Below the pieces are notes generated by a model. That model made no database searches and was not told the origin of the DNA. It saw only the letters and a list, made by a program, of their open reading frames with translations. 64,000 nucleotides of DNA, from the NCBI RefSeq assembly GCF_947495625.1, contig NZ_CANLZW010000021.1, forward strand, positions 1-64,000, given 5' to 3'. This stretch comes from an uncultured Cocleimonas sp. (GTDB lineage: Bacteria > Pseudomonadota > Gammaproteobacteria > Thiotrichales > Thiotrichaceae). The position numbers and the translations under genes are program-made. Below, piece by piece: positions 16,604 through 28,418 of this stretch; position 1 is the first letter of the stretch, and each line of letters starts with the position of its first letter.

Positions 16604-19600
16604 ATGCGCACTAAAGCAACATCAGCTTCAAAAGCTAATAAATCGAAGTTAAACCTTAAGAATAATGCTTCAACTAATACGATAATAAAAGAGAGCATGA
16701 ATATTCTTCCAGCCAAACAAGGTTTGTATGATCCTGCGAATGAGCATGATGCTTGTGGCGTGGGTTTTGTTGCTCATATTAAAGGCGAGAAAAGTCATAA
16801 CATCGTTGAGCAAGGTCTTACAATACTCGAAAGAGTAACGCATCGTGGAGCTGTAGGTGCAGATTCAAAAGCGGGTGATGGTGCTGGCTTGTTGATGCAG
16901 ATTCCTGATGAGTTTTTTCAGGGTGATGCGACAGATTTTAATTTACCAGAGTCAGGAAAATATGGCGTTGGTATGCTGTTTATGCCTAAAGATGGGCGTC
17001 AACGTGCTGAGCTTAAAGGGCTTGTTCAAAGTGTGATAAAAGAAATTGGCCAACGTTTCATTGGTTGGCGTCAAGTTCCGGTTGATTCTAGAGGCCTTGG
17101 TGAATCGGTAAAACCAACCGAACCAGCCGTGTTTCAGGTGTTTATAGCCTGGGGTGATGAAATTAAAGATCAGGACGAATTCGAGCGAAAGCTGTTCGTT
17201 ATTCACAAAATTCTAACTGCAAGAGTTGATTCTGATGAGGTTGACGGTAGTCGATTCTTCTATATCTGTTCTATGTCTTCTAGAACTATTGTTTATAAAG
17301 GCATGCTTTTAGCGGAACAGGTGGGTGAGTACTATAAGGATCTAGTCGAGCCAAATGTTAAATCTGCTTTAGCACTGGTTCATCAACGTTTTTCAACGAA
17401 TACCTTCCCAACGTGGAATTTGGCTCATCCATTTAGAATGATTGCGCATAATGGCGAAATCAACACTAATCGAGGTAATGTCAATTGGATGGCTGCACGT
17501 CAGTCTTCAATGAAATCAACACTATTAGGTGATGATTTAGAGAAAATATGGCCCGTTATTCCAGAAGGTCAATCTGATACAGCCTGTCTCGACAATGCAT
17601 TAGAGCTTATGGTTGCCGGTGGTTATTCCTTAACTGAAGCCATGACTATGCTTATTCCAGAGGCATGGAAAGACAATGAGCATATGGACAAAGACCGGGT
17701 TGCTTATTATGAATATAACGCAGCATTGATGGAGCCATGGGATGGTCCTGCTGCTGTAGCTTTCAGTGATGGACGCCAAATTGGTGCAATGCTGGATCGA
17801 AATGGTTTACGACCTGCTCGTTATTTAATTACAGATGACGATCTTGTTGTTATGGCATCTGAAATGGGTGTTTTAGATATTCCCGAAAACAAGATAATTA
17901 AAAAGTGGCGTTTAGAGCCTGGCAAAATGTTCTTGATAGACATGGAGCAAGGTAGGATTATTTCTGATGATGAACTAAAAACAGATCTTGCTACATCTCA
18001 TCCTTACAGTGAATGGCTGGATGAAAATCAGATAAAGGTGTGTGAGATTTTTGGTGATAGTGATATTCCTGAAGACCTGGATTCGGCTGAATTACTAAAA
18101 CAGCAACAGGCTTTTGGTTATACACAGGAATATATCAAGTTCTTATTAGAACCTATGGTCAAAGATGGTATGGAAGCGACGGGTTCAATGGGTGTAGATA
18201 GCCCTGTTGCCGTTCTTTCTCATCGTGCACGACATTTATCAAACTATTTTAAACAGAATTTTGCTCAAGTAACGAATCCACCTATAGATCCGATTCGTGA
18301 AGAAATAGTTATGTCTTTAGTAAGTTTGATTGGTCCACGTCCTAATTTATTAGGACACAATAATCGTGGCACCAGTATGCGCCTCGAAATCAATCAACCG
18401 ATTATGACTAATGAGCAGTTATCAACCGTTCGAAAAATTACTGATCATGCGGGTGATGACTTCAGAACCAAAACTCTTGATATGACTTATGACGCCGCAC
18501 TAAGAGGCGGTGGCATGAAGGAAGCTCTAAGGTCTTTGTGTGACCAGGCGAAAGAAGCAGTTGATGGCGGACATTACAATATTTTGATTCTTTCAGACAG
18601 AAGTATGTCTGCTGAAAGAATGGCTATTCCTTCTTTACTGGCTACCTCTGCAGTACATCATCATTTAATTAAAAACGGTTTACGTACAAAAACAGGACTA
18701 GTTATTGAAACTGGTGCGGCACTAGAGATACATCACTTTGCAACACTTGCAGGTTATGGAGCGGAAGCGATTAATCCATGGCTTGCGCTGCAGACTGTTG
18801 ACGATAACTATAGTAAGTTTGATTCAAAACTGGATAAAGTGACAGCGGAAAAGAATTATATAAAAGCCGTCGGTAAAGGCTTGAAAAAAGTCATGTCTAA
18901 AATGGGTATTTGTACTTATCAATCCTATTGTGGTGCGCAAATTTTTGATGCGGTTGGATTGTCGACAGACTTTATTGAGGAATTTTTCACTGGCACTTCT
19001 ACGACTGTAGAAGGTGTTGGTTTGAAAGAAATATCTAGAGAAGCGCGCCGTTGTCATTCACGAGGTTATGGTGACAAGAAGCTATATGAGAAGCATCTAG
19101 ATGTGGGTGGTGATTATGCCTATCGCGTTCGTGGTGAAAAGCATATCTGGACACCAGTTACTATTTCAAAGTTACAACATGCTGTTCGCGGAAATGATGC
19201 CAGTAGCTTTGCTGAATTCTCAAAAACAATTGATGAGCAGTCAGAAGGTTTGTTAACACTTCGTGGTTTAATGGATTTTAACTATTCAGAAAACCCGATT
19301 CCACTAGATGAGGTAGAGTCAGCAAAAGATATCGTAAAACGCTTTGCTACAGGTGCGATGTCATTTGGAAGTATTTCCTATGAAGCGCATTCAACTTTAG
19401 CGGTTGCAATGAATCAGATTGGTGGTAAATCAAATACGGGTGAAGGTGGTGAAGAAGCATCGCGTTTCAATCCCTTAGAAGATGGCTCAATGAATCCAGA
19501 GCGTTCTGCAATTAAGCAAATTGCATCAGGACGTTTTGGTGTAACGACTGAATACCTGGTTAATGCAGATGATTTGCAAATCAAAATGGCTCAGGGCGCC

Positions 19601-21265
19601 AAGCCTGGAGAAGGTGGTCAGTTACCGGGTCATAAAGTCAATGAACAAATAGGTCGTGTACGTCATTCTACACCAGGTGTAGGTTTGATCTCTCCACCGC
19701 CGCATCACGATATTTACTCAATCGAAGATTTGGCTCAATTAATTCATGATTTGAAGAATGTGAATCCTAAAGCACGTATTTCGGTGAAGTTAGTATCTGA
19801 AGTAGGTGTAGGTACAGTTGCTGCAGGTGTAACTAAATCTCATGCGGATCACGTTACAATTTCTGGATATGACGGGGGTACCGGTGCATCACCGCTGACT
19901 TCATTGCGTCATGCAGGTTCTCCTTGGGAAATTGGTTTGGCTGAAACCCATCAGACACTCGTTCTTAATAAACTACGTAGTCGCGTTTGTGTGCAGGCTG
20001 ATGGTGGTTTGCGTACAGGAAGAGATGTTGTTATCGCTGCACTTTTAGGTGCTGACGAGTTCGGTTTTGCTACGGCTCCTTTGATTGCTGAAGGTTGTAT
20101 TATGATGCGTAAGTGTCATTTAAATACCTGTCCAGTGGGCGTTGCAACTCAAGACCCAGAATTGCGTAAGAAATTTACGGGTAAGCCAGAGCATGTAATT
20201 AACTACTTCTTCTTTGTTGCTGAAGAGATGCGCCAACTTATGGCAAAACTTGGCTTCAGAACAATCTCAGAAATGGTTGGTCAGTCTGACAAGTTACGTA
20301 TGAAATCTGCAATTGATCACTGGAAAGCTAAAGGTCTTGATTACAGCAAAATATTAACTAAACCAGTAGCTGCCACACATGCAGAAGAGCATCACACTAT
20401 GGGACAAGACCATGGTATTGAAAAAGCTTTGGATAATGAGCTAATTGTTCAAGCAAAACCTGCTTTGGATGGCGGTGAAAAAGTAGTCATCAATATTGAT
20501 ATTCATAACCATAATCGTACTTTCGGTACGATGTTGTCAGGTCGTGTAGCAGAAAAGTATGGTCATGAAGGTTTGCCTGAAGACACTATTAGCATCAATG
20601 TGTCTGGTACGGCAGGTCAGTCATTTGGAGCCTGGGTAACTAAAGGTGTAACGATTAAGTTATCTGGTGAAGGAAATGACTATGTCGGTAAAGGTTTGTC
20701 TGGTGGCAAGATCATTATCCAGCCTCCGGCTGATTGTAAAATAGATAAGCATCAAGATAATATTATTGTGGGCAACACTGTTCTTTATGGTGCTATTTCT
20801 GGTGAAGCTTATTTCAATGGTTCTGGTGGCGAACGTTTCTGCGTACGTAACTCAGGGGCAACTGCTGTAGTAGAAGGTATTGGTGATCATGGTTGTGAAT
20901 ACATGACCGGTGGTGTTGTGGTTTGTTTAGGTAAAACAGGGCGTAACTTTGCAGCAGGTATGTCTGGCGGTATAGCTTATATTTTTGATGAGAATAATGA
21001 ATTTTCCAGACGATGTAACACCGAAATGGTGGAGCTAGAAAACTTACGCCCAGATGGTGCTAATGTTAATACTGCTGACTTGTTACAAGCAGATGAAACA
21101 CGTCTGAAGCAACTGGTTGAAAATCATCAAAAATATACGGGCTCTGAATTGGCTCAATCTATTTTGGATAACTGGGCAGAAAACTTACCAAAATTTATTA
21201 AAGTGATGCCTGTTGATTACCGCAAGGCGCTTGAAGGTCAAAGCGCTAAGAAAGTAGCGGCTTAA
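16604..21265 (+). CDS. gltB: glutamate synthase (NADPH) large subunit
   Basis: This subunit makes two glutamates from glutamine and 2-oxoglutarate. The ATG at 16604 is preferred because GAGGAA lies 5 bases upstream; an ATG at 16583 is also in frame. The propeptide ends before the glutaminase nucleophile Cys in [10 protein letters not shown] (about residue 51), slightly longer than usual. Class II amidotransferase motifs follow ([25 protein letters not shown]). Then come the central domain, the FMN synthase domain ([30 protein letters not shown]), the 3Fe-4S cysteines ([13 protein letters not shown]) and the C-terminal beta-helix. It has 1553 residues and is full length. gltD follows 88 bases downstream. 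Confidence 0.97.
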   Translation: MRTKATSASKANKSKLNLKNNASTNTIIKESMNILPAKQGLYDPANEHDACGVGFVAHIKGEKSHNIVEQGLTILERVTHRGAVGADSKAGDGAGLLMQIPDEFFQGDATDFNLPESGKYGVGMLFMPKDGRQRAELKGLVQSVIKEIGQRFIGWRQVPVDSRGLGESVKPTEPAVFQVFIAWGDEIKDQDEFERKLFVIHKILTARVDSDEVDGSRFFYICSMSSRTIVYKGMLLAEQVGEYYKDLVEPNVKSALALVHQRFSTNTFPTWNLAHPFRMIAHNGEINTNRGNVNWMAARQSSMKSTLLGDDLEKIWPVIPEGQSDTACLDNALELMVAGGYSLTEAMTMLIPEAWKDNEHMDKDRVAYYEYNAALMEPWDGPAAVAFSDGRQIGAMLDRNGLRPARYLITDDDLVVMASEMGVLDIPENKIIKKWRLEPGKMFLIDMEQGRIISDDELKTDLATSHPYSEWLDENQIKVCEIFGDSDIPEDLDSAELLKQQQAFGYTQEYIKFLLEPMVKDGMEATGSMGVDSPVAVLSHRARHLSNYFKQNFAQVTNPPIDPIREEIVMSLVSLIGPRPNLLGHNNRGTSMRLEINQPIMTNEQLSTVRKITDHAGDDFRTKTLDMTYDAALRGGGMKEALRSLCDQAKEAVDGGHYNILILSDRSMSAERMAIPSLLATSAVHHHLIKNGLRTKTGLVIETGAALEIHHFATLAGYGAEAINPWLALQTVDDNYSKFDSKLDKVTAEKNYIKAVGKGLKKVMSKMGICTYQSYCGAQIFDAVGLSTDFIEEFFTGTSTTVEGVGLKEISREARRCHSRGYGDKKLYEKHLDVGGDYAYRVRGEKHIWTPVTISKLQHAVRGNDASSFAEFSKTIDEQSEGLLTLRGLMDFNYSENPIPLDEVESAKDIVKRFATGAMSFGSISYEAHSTLAVAMNQIGGKSNTGEGGEEASRFNPLEDGSMNPERSAIKQIASGRFGVTTEYLVNADDLQIKMAQGAKPGEGGQLPGHKVNEQIGRVRHSTPGVGLISPPPHHDIYSIEDLAQLIHDLKNVNPKARISVKLVSEVGVGTVAAGVTKSHADHVTISGYDGGTGASPLTSLRHAGSPWEIGLAETHQTLVLNKLRSRVCVQADGGLRTGRDVVIAALLGADEFGFATAPLIAEGCIMMRKCHLNTCPVGVATQDPELRKKFTGKPEHVINYFFFVAEEMRQLMAKLGFRTISEMVGQSDKLRMKSAIDHWKAKGLDYSKILTKPVAATHAEEHHTMGQDHGIEKALDNELIVQAKPALDGGEKVVINIDIHNHNRTFGTMLSGRVAEKYGHEGLPEDTISINVSGTAGQSFGAWVTKGVTIKLSGEGNDYVGKGLSGGKIIIQPPADCKIDKHQDNIIVGNTVLYGAISGEAYFNGSGGERFCVRNSGATAVVEGIGDHGCEYMTGGVVVCLGKTGRNFAAGMSGGIAYIFDENNEFSRRCNTEMVELENLRPDGANVNTADLLQADETRLKQLVENHQKYTGSELAQSILDNWAENLPKFIKVMPVDYRKALEGQSAKKVAA

Positions 21266-21353
21266 GTCATTCATATAATAGATTATTGAATATAGTTTAA
21301 AAAACCATTTCCAATAACCGTAGTAGAAACGATTAGATAGGTAGTTAAGAACC

Positions 21354-22817
21354 ATGGGAAAAATCACAGGATTTAAAGAGTTTGCTCGTCATGATAGATC
21401 ATACGAACCTGTAGAAGAGCGTATTATCAATTTTCAAGAATTTGTTATTCCACTAGATGATGAGGAATTGCAGACTCAGGGTGCTCGTTGCATGGATTGC
21501 GGTATTCCTTTTTGTCATGATGGTCCTGAAGGAGGTTGCCCGGTGAATAACCTGATTCCTGATTGGAATGACCAGGTATATCACGGTGAATGGCAAGATG
21601 CGCTTGAAACCTTGCATTCAACAAATAACTTCCCGGAAATAACAGGCAAAATTTGTCCAGCGCCTTGTCAGGAATCCTGTACGCTAAATATCAATGATGA
21701 TTCTGTAACGATTAAAACAATCGAAGCAGCGATTATCGATAAAGGTTTTGAAAATGGTTGGGTTGTTCCTGAAATAGCCAAGAATAAAACAGGCATGAAA
21801 ATCGCTGTCGTGGGATCTGGGCCTGCGGGTATGGCTGCTGCACAACAACTGGCCCGTGCGGGTCACGATATCGTCTTATTTGAAAAAGAATCACGTATTG
21901 GTGGTTTGATGCGTTTTGGTATTCCGGATTTTAAGCTTGATAAAAAAATCATCGACAGACGTATGAAGCAAATGTCTGCTGAAGGTGTTGAATTCAAAAC
22001 CAATATTAATATAGGTGTTGATATTCCTGCAAAACAATTACTTGCCGAATTTGATGCCGTTGCATTGACTGGTGGTTCAGAAAAACCACGTGATCTTCCA
22101 ATTCCCGGACGTGATTTGAAAGGCGTGCACTTTGCAATGGATTACTTAAAAGCAAACACCAAATGGGTTCAAGGTGTGCATGGAGAAGATCAGGTTATAT
22201 CTTCAAAAGGTAAGCATGTTGTAGTTATCGGTGGTGGTGATACAGGATCTGACTGTATTGGAACCTCAATACGTCATCATGCTGCATCAGTTACTCAAAT
22301 AGAGATTATGCCGCGTCCTCCTGAGAAAGAAGATAAAGGTCTGGTATGGCCAGATTGGCCAAATAAAATGCGTACTTCTTCTTCACAAGAAGAGGGCTGT
22401 GAAAGACTTTTCTCAGTTGCCACTAAAGAGTTTGTTGGTGATGATGAAGGTAATCTTAAAGCAATTAAATGTGTCAAAGTAGCTTGGGATAAAGACGAGA
22501 ACGGATCTTGGTTAATGTCTGAAGTTGCTGGCTCTGAATTTGAATTAAAAGCCGATATTGCGACTTTGGCAATGGGGTTTGTTCATCCGGTTCACGAAGG
22601 TATGCTTGAAGAGCTAGAGTTGGAATTAGATGCTCGCGGCAATGTTAAAGGCGATACGGAAGGCTATCAGGCTTATTCTACATCTCTGGAGAAAGTGTTT
22701 GCTGCAGGCGATATGCGTCGTGGACAGTCCTTAGTGGTATGGGCTATCCGGGAAGGGCGACAGTGTGCGGTTTCTATTGATGAATACTTAATGGGTTATA
22801 CCAGTTTATCCCGATAA
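21354..22817 (+). CDS. gltD: glutamate synthase (NADPH) small subunit
   Basis: This 487-residue FAD/NADPH subunit passes electrons to GltB. The N-terminal cysteine clusters for 4Fe-4S centres are visible in RCMDCGIPFCHDGPEGGCPV and KICPAPCQESC. The FAD dinucleotide fold is GSGPAGMAAAQQLARAG and the NADPH fold is VVIGGGDTGSDCIGTS. Near the end, VFAAGDMRRGQSLVVWAIREGR is the typical FAD-closing motif. It is in an operon with gltB. A dispersed element follows the stop by about 85 bases. Confidence 0.97.
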   Translation: MGKITGFKEFARHDRSYEPVEERIINFQEFVIPLDDEELQTQGARCMDCGIPFCHDGPEGGCPVNNLIPDWNDQVYHGEWQDALETLHSTNNFPEITGKICPAPCQESCTLNINDDSVTIKTIEAAIIDKGFENGWVVPEIAKNKTGMKIAVVGSGPAGMAAAQQLARAGHDIVLFEKESRIGGLMRFGIPDFKLDKKIIDRRMKQMSAEGVEFKTNINIGVDIPAKQLLAEFDAVALTGGSEKPRDLPIPGRDLKGVHFAMDYLKANTKWVQGVHGEDQVISSKGKHVVVIGGGDTGSDCIGTSIRHHAASVTQIEIMPRPPEKEDKGLVWPDWPNKMRTSSSQEEGCERLFSVATKEFVGDDEGNLKAIKCVKVAWDKDENGSWLMSEVAGSEFELKADIATLAMGFVHPVHEGMLEELELELDARGNVKGDTEGYQAYSTSLEKVFAAGDMRRGQSLVVWAIREGRQCAVSIDEYLMGYTSLSR

Positions 22818-22901
22818 TTGTTTCTGATTTACAACGTTATTATTGAGCTATAATTAAAGAAACTTAACAAAGCTTTGATTTAAACCTTGCTGAATCTTTG
22901 C

Positions 22902-22929
22902 AAAAACCCCCTATAAGTAGGGGGGTGAC
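22902..22929 (+). repeat. dispersed G-run element, full copy 8
   Basis: CAAAAACCCCCTAT then AAGTAGGGGGGTGAC, located between gltD and dnaG, both on the plus strand. CCCCC upstream of the G-run could pair with it in RNA (loop TATAAGTA), giving a G-C hairpin unusual among the copies. Confidence 0.85.
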
Positions 22930-22988
22930 TTTTAAATTTAACACATCTGAATATTCTTATTTTAGATGAGTAATCAAGAATCCTGACT

Positions 22989-24767
22989 ATGGCATCTGGG
23001 CGTATTCCTCGTGAATTTATTGACGATCTTCTGACGCGTGCAGATATTGTTGATGTAATCAATGCAAGAGTACCACTCAAAAAGAAAGGCCGTGAATTTA
23101 CTGCATGTTGTCCTTTTCATAATGAAAAAACTCCATCGTTTACCGTAAGCCCAAACAAGCAGTTTTATCACTGTTTCGGTTGTGGTGTACATGGATCTGC
23201 AATTTCATTTTTGATGGAGTATGAGCATTTAGATTTTGTTGAAGCCATAGAGTCACTGGCAGATTCAATGGGTGTTGCTGTTCCTCGTGAAAAAGGCGGG
23301 AAAGGTGCGCCGACCGAGGCACAACGACAGCGTAGCAAGGATTTGTATACGCTTCTGGATGATGCTAATCAGTATTACCAACTACAACTAAAAGGTTCAC
23401 CCACTGCTATTGAATACCTAAAAGGTAGAGAACTTAGTGGTGAAATTAGTAAACGATTCAATATCGGTTACTCCTTGAGTGGTTGGGACCATTTACTGAA
23501 TCATTTTAAAGGCTCGTATCAAGAGCAACAATTAGTAGATTCTGGTTTAGTCATCAAGAAAGACGATGGCAAAATTTACGATAGATATCGCGACCGGATC
23601 ATGTTTCCAATTCGGAATCGCAAAGGTCAGGTGATTGGGTTTGGTGGGCGCGTTTTAGGTGATGATTTACCTAAATACATTAACTCTCCCGAGACTTCGG
23701 TTTTTCATAAAGGACGTGAGTTATATGGATTATACGAAGCCAGAATCAATACGCAAAAGCTCGATAGAATTATCGTTGTTGAAGGCTATATGGATGTCAT
23801 CGCTTTAGCGCAATTTGGTGTCTCTTATGCAGTTGCGACATTAGGAACTGCCACTACAGAAGAGCATATAAAACAGTTGTTTAGAGCAGTTCCTGAAATT
23901 ATTTTCTGTTTTGATGGTGATCGTGCTGGTAAAGAAGCGGCATGGCGAGCATTAGAAAATGCGATGCCTGTTATGCAGGATGGCAAAGAGATTAAATTTT
24001 TGTTCTTGCCCGACGGTGAGGATCCTGATACGCAGATCAGAAAAATTGGTAAGGATGCGTTTGAAGAAAATTATCAACAAGCAGATTCTCTTACCACTTA
24101 CTTCGTTGATAATTTGCATTCGCAGTTTAATATTACTTCTGATGAGGGTAAAACACGTTTCTTGAAAGAAGCGGCGAAACTCTTGACCAAAATGCCAGAT
24201 ACTTTAATTAAGGATCAATTAGTGCAGCGTTTATCTGACATGACAAATGTTGATAAGAAAGTGCTATTTCAGCGTGAAATTACATCAAATAATTCTCTGA
24301 AAGATAATTCTACGAATGAACTAAACTCTAATAGATCTCGTCTAAATTATCGTAGCGTTAGTCTGACTCCCATACGATATGCTATTAGTTTATTGCTTTC
24401 TGAGCCATCATTAGTAAAACTTATTGAAAATATTGAAGAAATTGCGTTATCAAAACTGCCAGGTTCTGATTTATTGACTACACTCATTGAAGCAATCCAA
24501 GAGAGCCCAGAGATTAAACCAATAGTGCTGCTGGATAGATGGAAAGATACAGAATTTGAAGCCCCGCTAATACAGCTGATGAAATGGCAGCCAGAGTCTG
24601 ATGACATAGCAATTCTGAGTGATGAATTTAAGGATTGTTTAAATAAAATATATGATAGGGCAGAGAAAATAAAGTTAGAAAACTTAATACATAAGGCGCA
24701 AGTACACGGTATGGACAGTCTTACTGATATGGAATTACAAATATTTCGTTCTATGTATCGTGGATAG
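22989..24767 (+). CDS. dnaG: DNA primase
   Basis: This 592-residue primase makes RNA primers at the replication fork. The N-terminal CHC2 zinc finger is complete (CPFHNEKTPSFTVSPNKQF then HCFGCG). The RNA-polymerase core has GFGGRVLGDDLPKYINSPETS, and the TOPRIM domain has VVEGYMDVIAL and FCFDGDRAGKEAAWRA. A C-terminal helical region should bind DnaB. rpoD follows, as in the macromolecular synthesis operon, but rpsU is not upstream; gltBD is there instead. Confidence 0.97.
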   Translation: MASGRIPREFIDDLLTRADIVDVINARVPLKKKGREFTACCPFHNEKTPSFTVSPNKQFYHCFGCGVHGSAISFLMEYEHLDFVEAIESLADSMGVAVPREKGGKGAPTEAQRQRSKDLYTLLDDANQYYQLQLKGSPTAIEYLKGRELSGEISKRFNIGYSLSGWDHLLNHFKGSYQEQQLVDSGLVIKKDDGKIYDRYRDRIMFPIRNRKGQVIGFGGRVLGDDLPKYINSPETSVFHKGRELYGLYEARINTQKLDRIIVVEGYMDVIALAQFGVSYAVATLGTATTEEHIKQLFRAVPEIIFCFDGDRAGKEAAWRALENAMPVMQDGKEIKFLFLPDGEDPDTQIRKIGKDAFEENYQQADSLTTYFVDNLHSQFNITSDEGKTRFLKEAAKLLTKMPDTLIKDQLVQRLSDMTNVDKKVLFQREITSNNSLKDNSTNELNSNRSRLNYRSVSLTPIRYAISLLLSEPSLVKLIENIEEIALSKLPGSDLLTTLIEAIQESPEIKPIVLLDRWKDTEFEAPLIQLMKWQPESDDIAILSDEFKDCLNKIYDRAEKIKLENLIHKAQVHGMDSLTDMELQIFRSMYRG

Positions 24768-24869
24768 TTTTAAGCTTCTGACTTTAAATTTCATTTTTTA
24801 TCACAATATTTGACTGTAGATGAGTATCAAATAGTAATCATGAATATCCAAACTCTCTCAATATGGGTA

Positions 24870-24898
24870 CATTGAAGAGCGTTTAACTGTGATATAAT
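24870..24898 (+). promoter_or_regulatory. probable sigma-70 promoter of rpoD
   Basis: A perfect TATAAT at 24893-24898 has CATTGA at 24870-24875 with a 17-base spacer. It lies about 109 bases before the rpoD start. The words GAAGAGCGTT recur at about 24874 and 24979 in this leader, of unknown meaning. Confidence 0.5.
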
Positions 24899-25006
24899 GT
24901 CCGACTGATTTTTTATATGTAATAGTTTTCAATATCAGCATTATAGACATCATTGATGTTTCGTATTGTTACATTAGGAAGAGCGTTAAAGGCGCGATAA
25001 AAATAT

Positions 25007-26962
25007 ATGAGTAAAGAAGAACTAAATAAAGAAAAACAGGCAGCAGAAGCTAGCAATAAAACTGATCAGTCAGTAGTAGCGCAAAGCCAGTCTGGTTTGA
25101 AAATGCTTATCCTTAAAGGTAAGGAGCAGGGCTACTTAACTTATGCAGAAGTCAATGATCACCTTCCAGATTCAATCGTAGACCCAGAGCAAATCGAAGA
25201 GATTGTTACAACAATCGGCGATATGGGTATCAAGGTTTACGAAAAAGCGCCAGATGAAGACAGTCTTGTACTAACTGAAGAAGCAACAGACGCTGATGAT
25301 GATGCCGCTGAAGAAGCAGCTGCAGCACTAACAAGTGTTGATAATGACTTTGGTAGAACCACTGACCCAGTTCGTATGTACATGCGCGAAATGGGCACTG
25401 TTGAGCTATTAACACGTGAAGGTGAGATCGAAATTGCGATTCGTATTGAAGAAGGCCTATACGAAGTACTTACTGCATTATCTGAATTCCCGGCATCAAC
25501 AGAATACTTATTGAATTTCTACAACAAAGTAGAGACTGAAGAGAAACGTCTTACTGATCTTATTTCAGACTTTGTTGATCCAAATGCTGAGCGTCATGTA
25601 ATACCTGAACCAGCACCAATCGTCACACCAGAATCAAAAGAAGCTGCTGAGAAAAAAGCGGCTGAAGCTGCAGAGGCAGCAGAAGATAGTGATATAGACG
25701 ATGAAGATGAAGAAGAAGTAGAACCAGAAGATACAGGTCCAGATCCAGAGATCGCTCAGGAGAAATTTACCGCACTTAATGAGCTTTATGTTCAGGCTTG
25801 TCAGGCTTGTGAGAATGATGATTACGAAGAGTATGAAAGAGTTCGTCAGGAACAGGCAAAAAAGATGCTGGAGTTTAAATTAACTCAACCAGTCATCGAT
25901 GAAATCGGTAGTCAATTACACGCCATTATTGAGCGAATTCGTGGATACGAACGCCAGATAATGAAGTTATGTGTACAAAAAGCAGCAATGCCGAAAAAAG
26001 ACTTCATAACTAGTTTTCCAAAGAGCGAAACAGATACAGATTGGCTTAATAAATATATCGAAAGCAAACCAAAATTTCAGGAGAGCTTAGAGCCATTTAA
26101 AGACGATATTATCTTCAATCAAATACAGTTACAGAAGATTGAGAAGGAAACTCGTCTTAGCATCACGCAAATAAAAGACATCAATCGCATTGTATCCGTA
26201 GGTGAAGCGAAAGCACGTCGTGCGAAGAAAGAAATGGTCGAAGCTAACTTGCGTTTGGTTATCTCTATTGCTAAAAAGTACACCAACCGTGGCTTACAGT
26301 TCCTTGATTTGATTCAGGAAGGTAATATCGGTTTGATGAAAGCGGTTGATAAGTTTGAATACCGTCGTGGTTACAAGTTCTCAACTTATGCTACATGGTG
26401 GATACGTCAGGCTATTACGCGTTCGATTGCGGATCAGGCTAGAACTATTCGTATTCCAGTGCATATGATTGAAACGATCAACAAACTTAATCGTATTTCT
26501 CGTAAACTTCTACAGGAAAAAGGCCGCGAAGGTACACCTGAAGAATTAGCGGTTGAAATGGAAATGCCTGAAGATAAGGTTCGTAAAGTGATGAAAATTG
26601 CTAAAGAGCCTATTTCAATGGAAACCCCTATTGGTGACGATGAAGATTCATCGTTAGGTGATTTTATTGAAGATGGCAATGTGCAATCTCCAATCGAGTC
26701 TGCAACATCGACTGGTTTGGGTGAAAGTACACGCGATGTCTTGAGTAGTTTAACCCCTCGTGAAGCTAAAGTACTTCGTATGCGTTTCGGTATTGATATG
26801 AATACGGATCACACCTTAGAAGAGGTGGGTAAACAGTTTGATGTAACGCGTGAGCGAATCAGACAAATTGAAGCAAAAGCATTAAGAAAATTGCGTCATC
26901 CAAGCCGATCAGATATGCTACGCAGCTTCCTTGAAATGGATAAAGATATAGGCGCATCTTAG
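25007..26962 (+). CDS. rpoD: RNA polymerase primary sigma factor
   Basis: This 651-residue housekeeping sigma factor has region 1.1 at the start and then an acidic non-conserved insert (a run of Glu, Asp and Ala near residues 205-245). Region 2 has [50 protein letters not shown], which reads -10 DNA. Region 3 is normal, and region 4.2 reads [20 protein letters not shown] for -35 recognition. It is full length. Its own promoter candidate is in the 239-base gap after dnaG. Confidence 0.98.
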   Translation: MSKEELNKEKQAAEASNKTDQSVVAQSQSGLKMLILKGKEQGYLTYAEVNDHLPDSIVDPEQIEEIVTTIGDMGIKVYEKAPDEDSLVLTEEATDADDDAAEEAAAALTSVDNDFGRTTDPVRMYMREMGTVELLTREGEIEIAIRIEEGLYEVLTALSEFPASTEYLLNFYNKVETEEKRLTDLISDFVDPNAERHVIPEPAPIVTPESKEAAEKKAAEAAEAAEDSDIDDEDEEEVEPEDTGPDPEIAQEKFTALNELYVQACQACENDDYEEYERVRQEQAKKMLEFKLTQPVIDEIGSQLHAIIERIRGYERQIMKLCVQKAAMPKKDFITSFPKSETDTDWLNKYIESKPKFQESLEPFKDDIIFNQIQLQKIEKETRLSITQIKDINRIVSVGEAKARRAKKEMVEANLRLVISIAKKYTNRGLQFLDLIQEGNIGLMKAVDKFEYRRGYKFSTYATWWIRQAITRSIADQARTIRIPVHMIETINKLNRISRKLLQEKGREGTPEELAVEMEMPEDKVRKVMKIAKEPISMETPIGDDEDSSLGDFIEDGNVQSPIESATSTGLGESTRDVLSSLTPREAKVLRMRFGIDMNTDHTLEEVGKQFDVTRERIRQIEAKALRKLRHPSRSDMLRSFLEMDKDIGAS

Positions 26963-27065
26963 CCTGTATCTTGCAGGTGCAAACCTGTTATTCATTGGAT
27001 TCTTTTAAACTGATTTTTTATATGGATTTTTATAGAAGTTATCAGTAAAATCCTGAATCCACTGG

Positions 27066-27142
27066 GGGCCTGTAGCTCAGTTGGTTAGAGCAGTAGACTC
27101 ATAATCTATTGGTCGGAGGTTCGAGTCCTCCCGGGCCCACCA
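27066..27142 (+). tRNA. ileX: tRNA with CAT anticodon, probably tRNA-Ile2
   Basis: This is a full 77-base cloverleaf with encoded CCA. The acceptor arm GGGCCTG pairs with CGGGCCC, the D-arm has AGCTCAGTTGGTTAGAGC, the anticodon loop is CTCATAA and the T-loop is TTCGAGT. A CAT anticodon means tRNA-Met or the lysidine-modified tRNA-Ile2. The GGGCC acceptor resembles Ile2 species, and its place beside rpoD matches E. coli ileX. It is therefore called Ile2, with Met not excluded. Confidence 0.9.
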
Positions 27143-27157
27143 TTTACAATAAAAAAA

Positions 27158-27188
27158 GATCAATTAGTAATTAATTGATCTCTTTTTT
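27158..27188 (+). terminator. intrinsic terminator after the tRNA
   Basis: GATCAATTA and TAATTGATC form a 9-base stem around GTAAT, followed by TCTTTTTT. A-residues precede the stem, so it may also work leftward for the PLDc_N gene. Confidence 0.8.
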
Positions 27189-27251
27189 CGCCTGCATTAA
27201 TTAGATATCTAATTAAAAGACTAATTACATGTATAACTATAAAGTTAGTAT

Positions 27252-27431
27252 TTAGGACTTTGGACCTGCAAAGAACCATACGATAAGACCTAGAACTGGT
27301 AAAAATACGATTATTAATGTCCATAGTAATTTACCTCCAGTACTTGTTCCGCTATTCATCACTTTTATTATTGCCAGAATATCCAAAATCAGTACGATTA
27401 AACCAAATATTCCACCTACTTCGATTCCCAT
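27252..27431 (-). CDS. PLDc_N-type small membrane protein (59 aa)
   Basis: This short gene starts at 27431 with AAGGAG seven bases upstream. It encodes MGIEVGGIFGLIVLILDILA and continues to a second membrane segment WTLIIVFLPVLGLIVWFFAGP. The second helix with P-x-LG-x-IVWFFAGP is the hallmark of the phospholipase-D-nuclease N-terminal domain, found alone in many small stress-related membrane proteins. It heads the downstream end of a minus-strand cluster of small stress-type genes. Confidence 0.82.
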   Translation of the reverse strand: MGIEVGGIFGLIVLILDILAIIKVMNSGTSTGGKLLWTLIIVFLPVLGLIVWFFAGPKS

Positions 27432-27507
27432 TTGTTGCTCCTTATCATTTATTCAAAATGATTTTATATTTCAAAATTAATTACAGTTCTCGTTAAAGAC
27501 GTTTTAT

Positions 27508-27954
27508 CTACCAGTCTTTGCGTTTCTGTACTGTCATTTCTTTATCGTAGTCAGAAGCTAGATCAGCTTTTTCTTTGTCGGTGAGTACTTTTCCACCCAT
27601 TTGAAAAACTTCATGCTCTTCCTCATCTAAGTGATGATGAATTTTATGTTGTAGTTTTTTTGCTTCTACTAACCAGGCAGATGAGCTGTAGTCAGTTTCT
27701 TCCAGTTTCTCAATCATTTCATCTATTTCATGGTGTTCTGCGACGCTGTGACGTGATTTTTCCTGGGTTAAGTCATGCTCCATAAGTGGAATATAAAAAT
27801 GCCTTTCCTCAGCAGCAGCATGGGCTTTAAGTTCTATCTTCAATTTTGAAAACATCTCATCTCGTGACGCGGTATCTCCATGTGTTTGAATGAGTTCTTC
27901 TGCAATGTCACGTTGAACATCATGATCCTTTCTTAATGCTTCAAATATATTCAT
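27508..27954 (-). CDS. hemerythrin HHE-domain protein
   Basis: This 148-residue all-helical protein carries the di-iron hemerythrin ligand pattern: H in LRKDHDVQ, H-x4-E in LKAHAAAEERHFY, H in VAEHHEIDEM, and H-x4-E in HHHLDEEEHEVF. Such proteins bind oxygen, NO or iron. It belongs to a minus-strand run with DUF1840, coiled-coil and PLDc_N genes, each with its own good Shine-Dalgarno sequence. A role in oxidative or general stress is inferred from this company. Confidence 0.88.
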   Translation of the reverse strand: MNIFEALRKDHDVQRDIAEELIQTHGDTASRDEMFSKLKIELKAHAAAEERHFYIPLMEHDLTQEKSRHSVAEHHEIDEMIEKLEETDYSSSAWLVEAKKLQHKIHHHLDEEEHEVFQMGGKVLTDKEKADLASDYDKEMTVQKRKDW

Positions 27955-28040
27955 TTCTATACTCCTTAAAAATGTTGCTGATTACATTTTTGTATTTGTA
28001 AAAATATAAAATTAATTAATTTTTTTGATTTAAACGTAAG

Positions 28041-28346
28041 CTATTCGTATTCCCACATGACTGATTGATTCTTCTTTACGGCCATGTTGAGAAGCTCCAC
28101 TAAGGGGAAGGCTCTGTTTTTAAAAGATACAGAATCATCTTTAGCTTTAGCATCTTCGGCAGTTACTGGCTGAACAGTTGAGATGCTACTTGCATGTTTA
28201 ATAAGGTTAATGGCTGCAGGAATATCTTCAGGGTTCATTGCTCCTGGTATATTTCCACTCATTTCCATAACTTTGAGCATGCTTTGAGCATCTTTTTCAA
28301 ACATGGATATTTTTTGTCCATTGATGTAACTGAAATTTACCAACAT
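28041..28346 (-). CDS. DUF1840 family protein
   Basis: This 101-residue cytoplasmic protein begins MLVNFSYINGQKISMFEKDAQSMLKVM and has GNIPGAMNPEDIPAAINLIK, the typical DUF1840 pattern. The C-terminal part (RAFPLVELLNMAVKKNQSVMWEYE) is also standard. The function is not known to me. It sits between the coiled-coil and hemerythrin genes, probably co-transcribed. Confidence 0.85.
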   Translation of the reverse strand: MLVNFSYINGQKISMFEKDAQSMLKVMEMSGNIPGAMNPEDIPAAINLIKHASSISTVQPVTAEDAKAKDDSVSFKNRAFPLVELLNMAVKKNQSVMWEYE

Positions 28347-28418
28347 GATATTTTCCTTTTGTCTTGGAATAAAAACGGGTTACTTTTAGTTTTGTCTTAG
28401 TTGCTTTTATCTAGACCT

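Noticed and set aside
22902-22929. gltD-dnaG spacer hairpin as a riboswitch
   Set aside because: Only a short C-run/G-run pairing is possible; no conserved riboswitch core was recognised.
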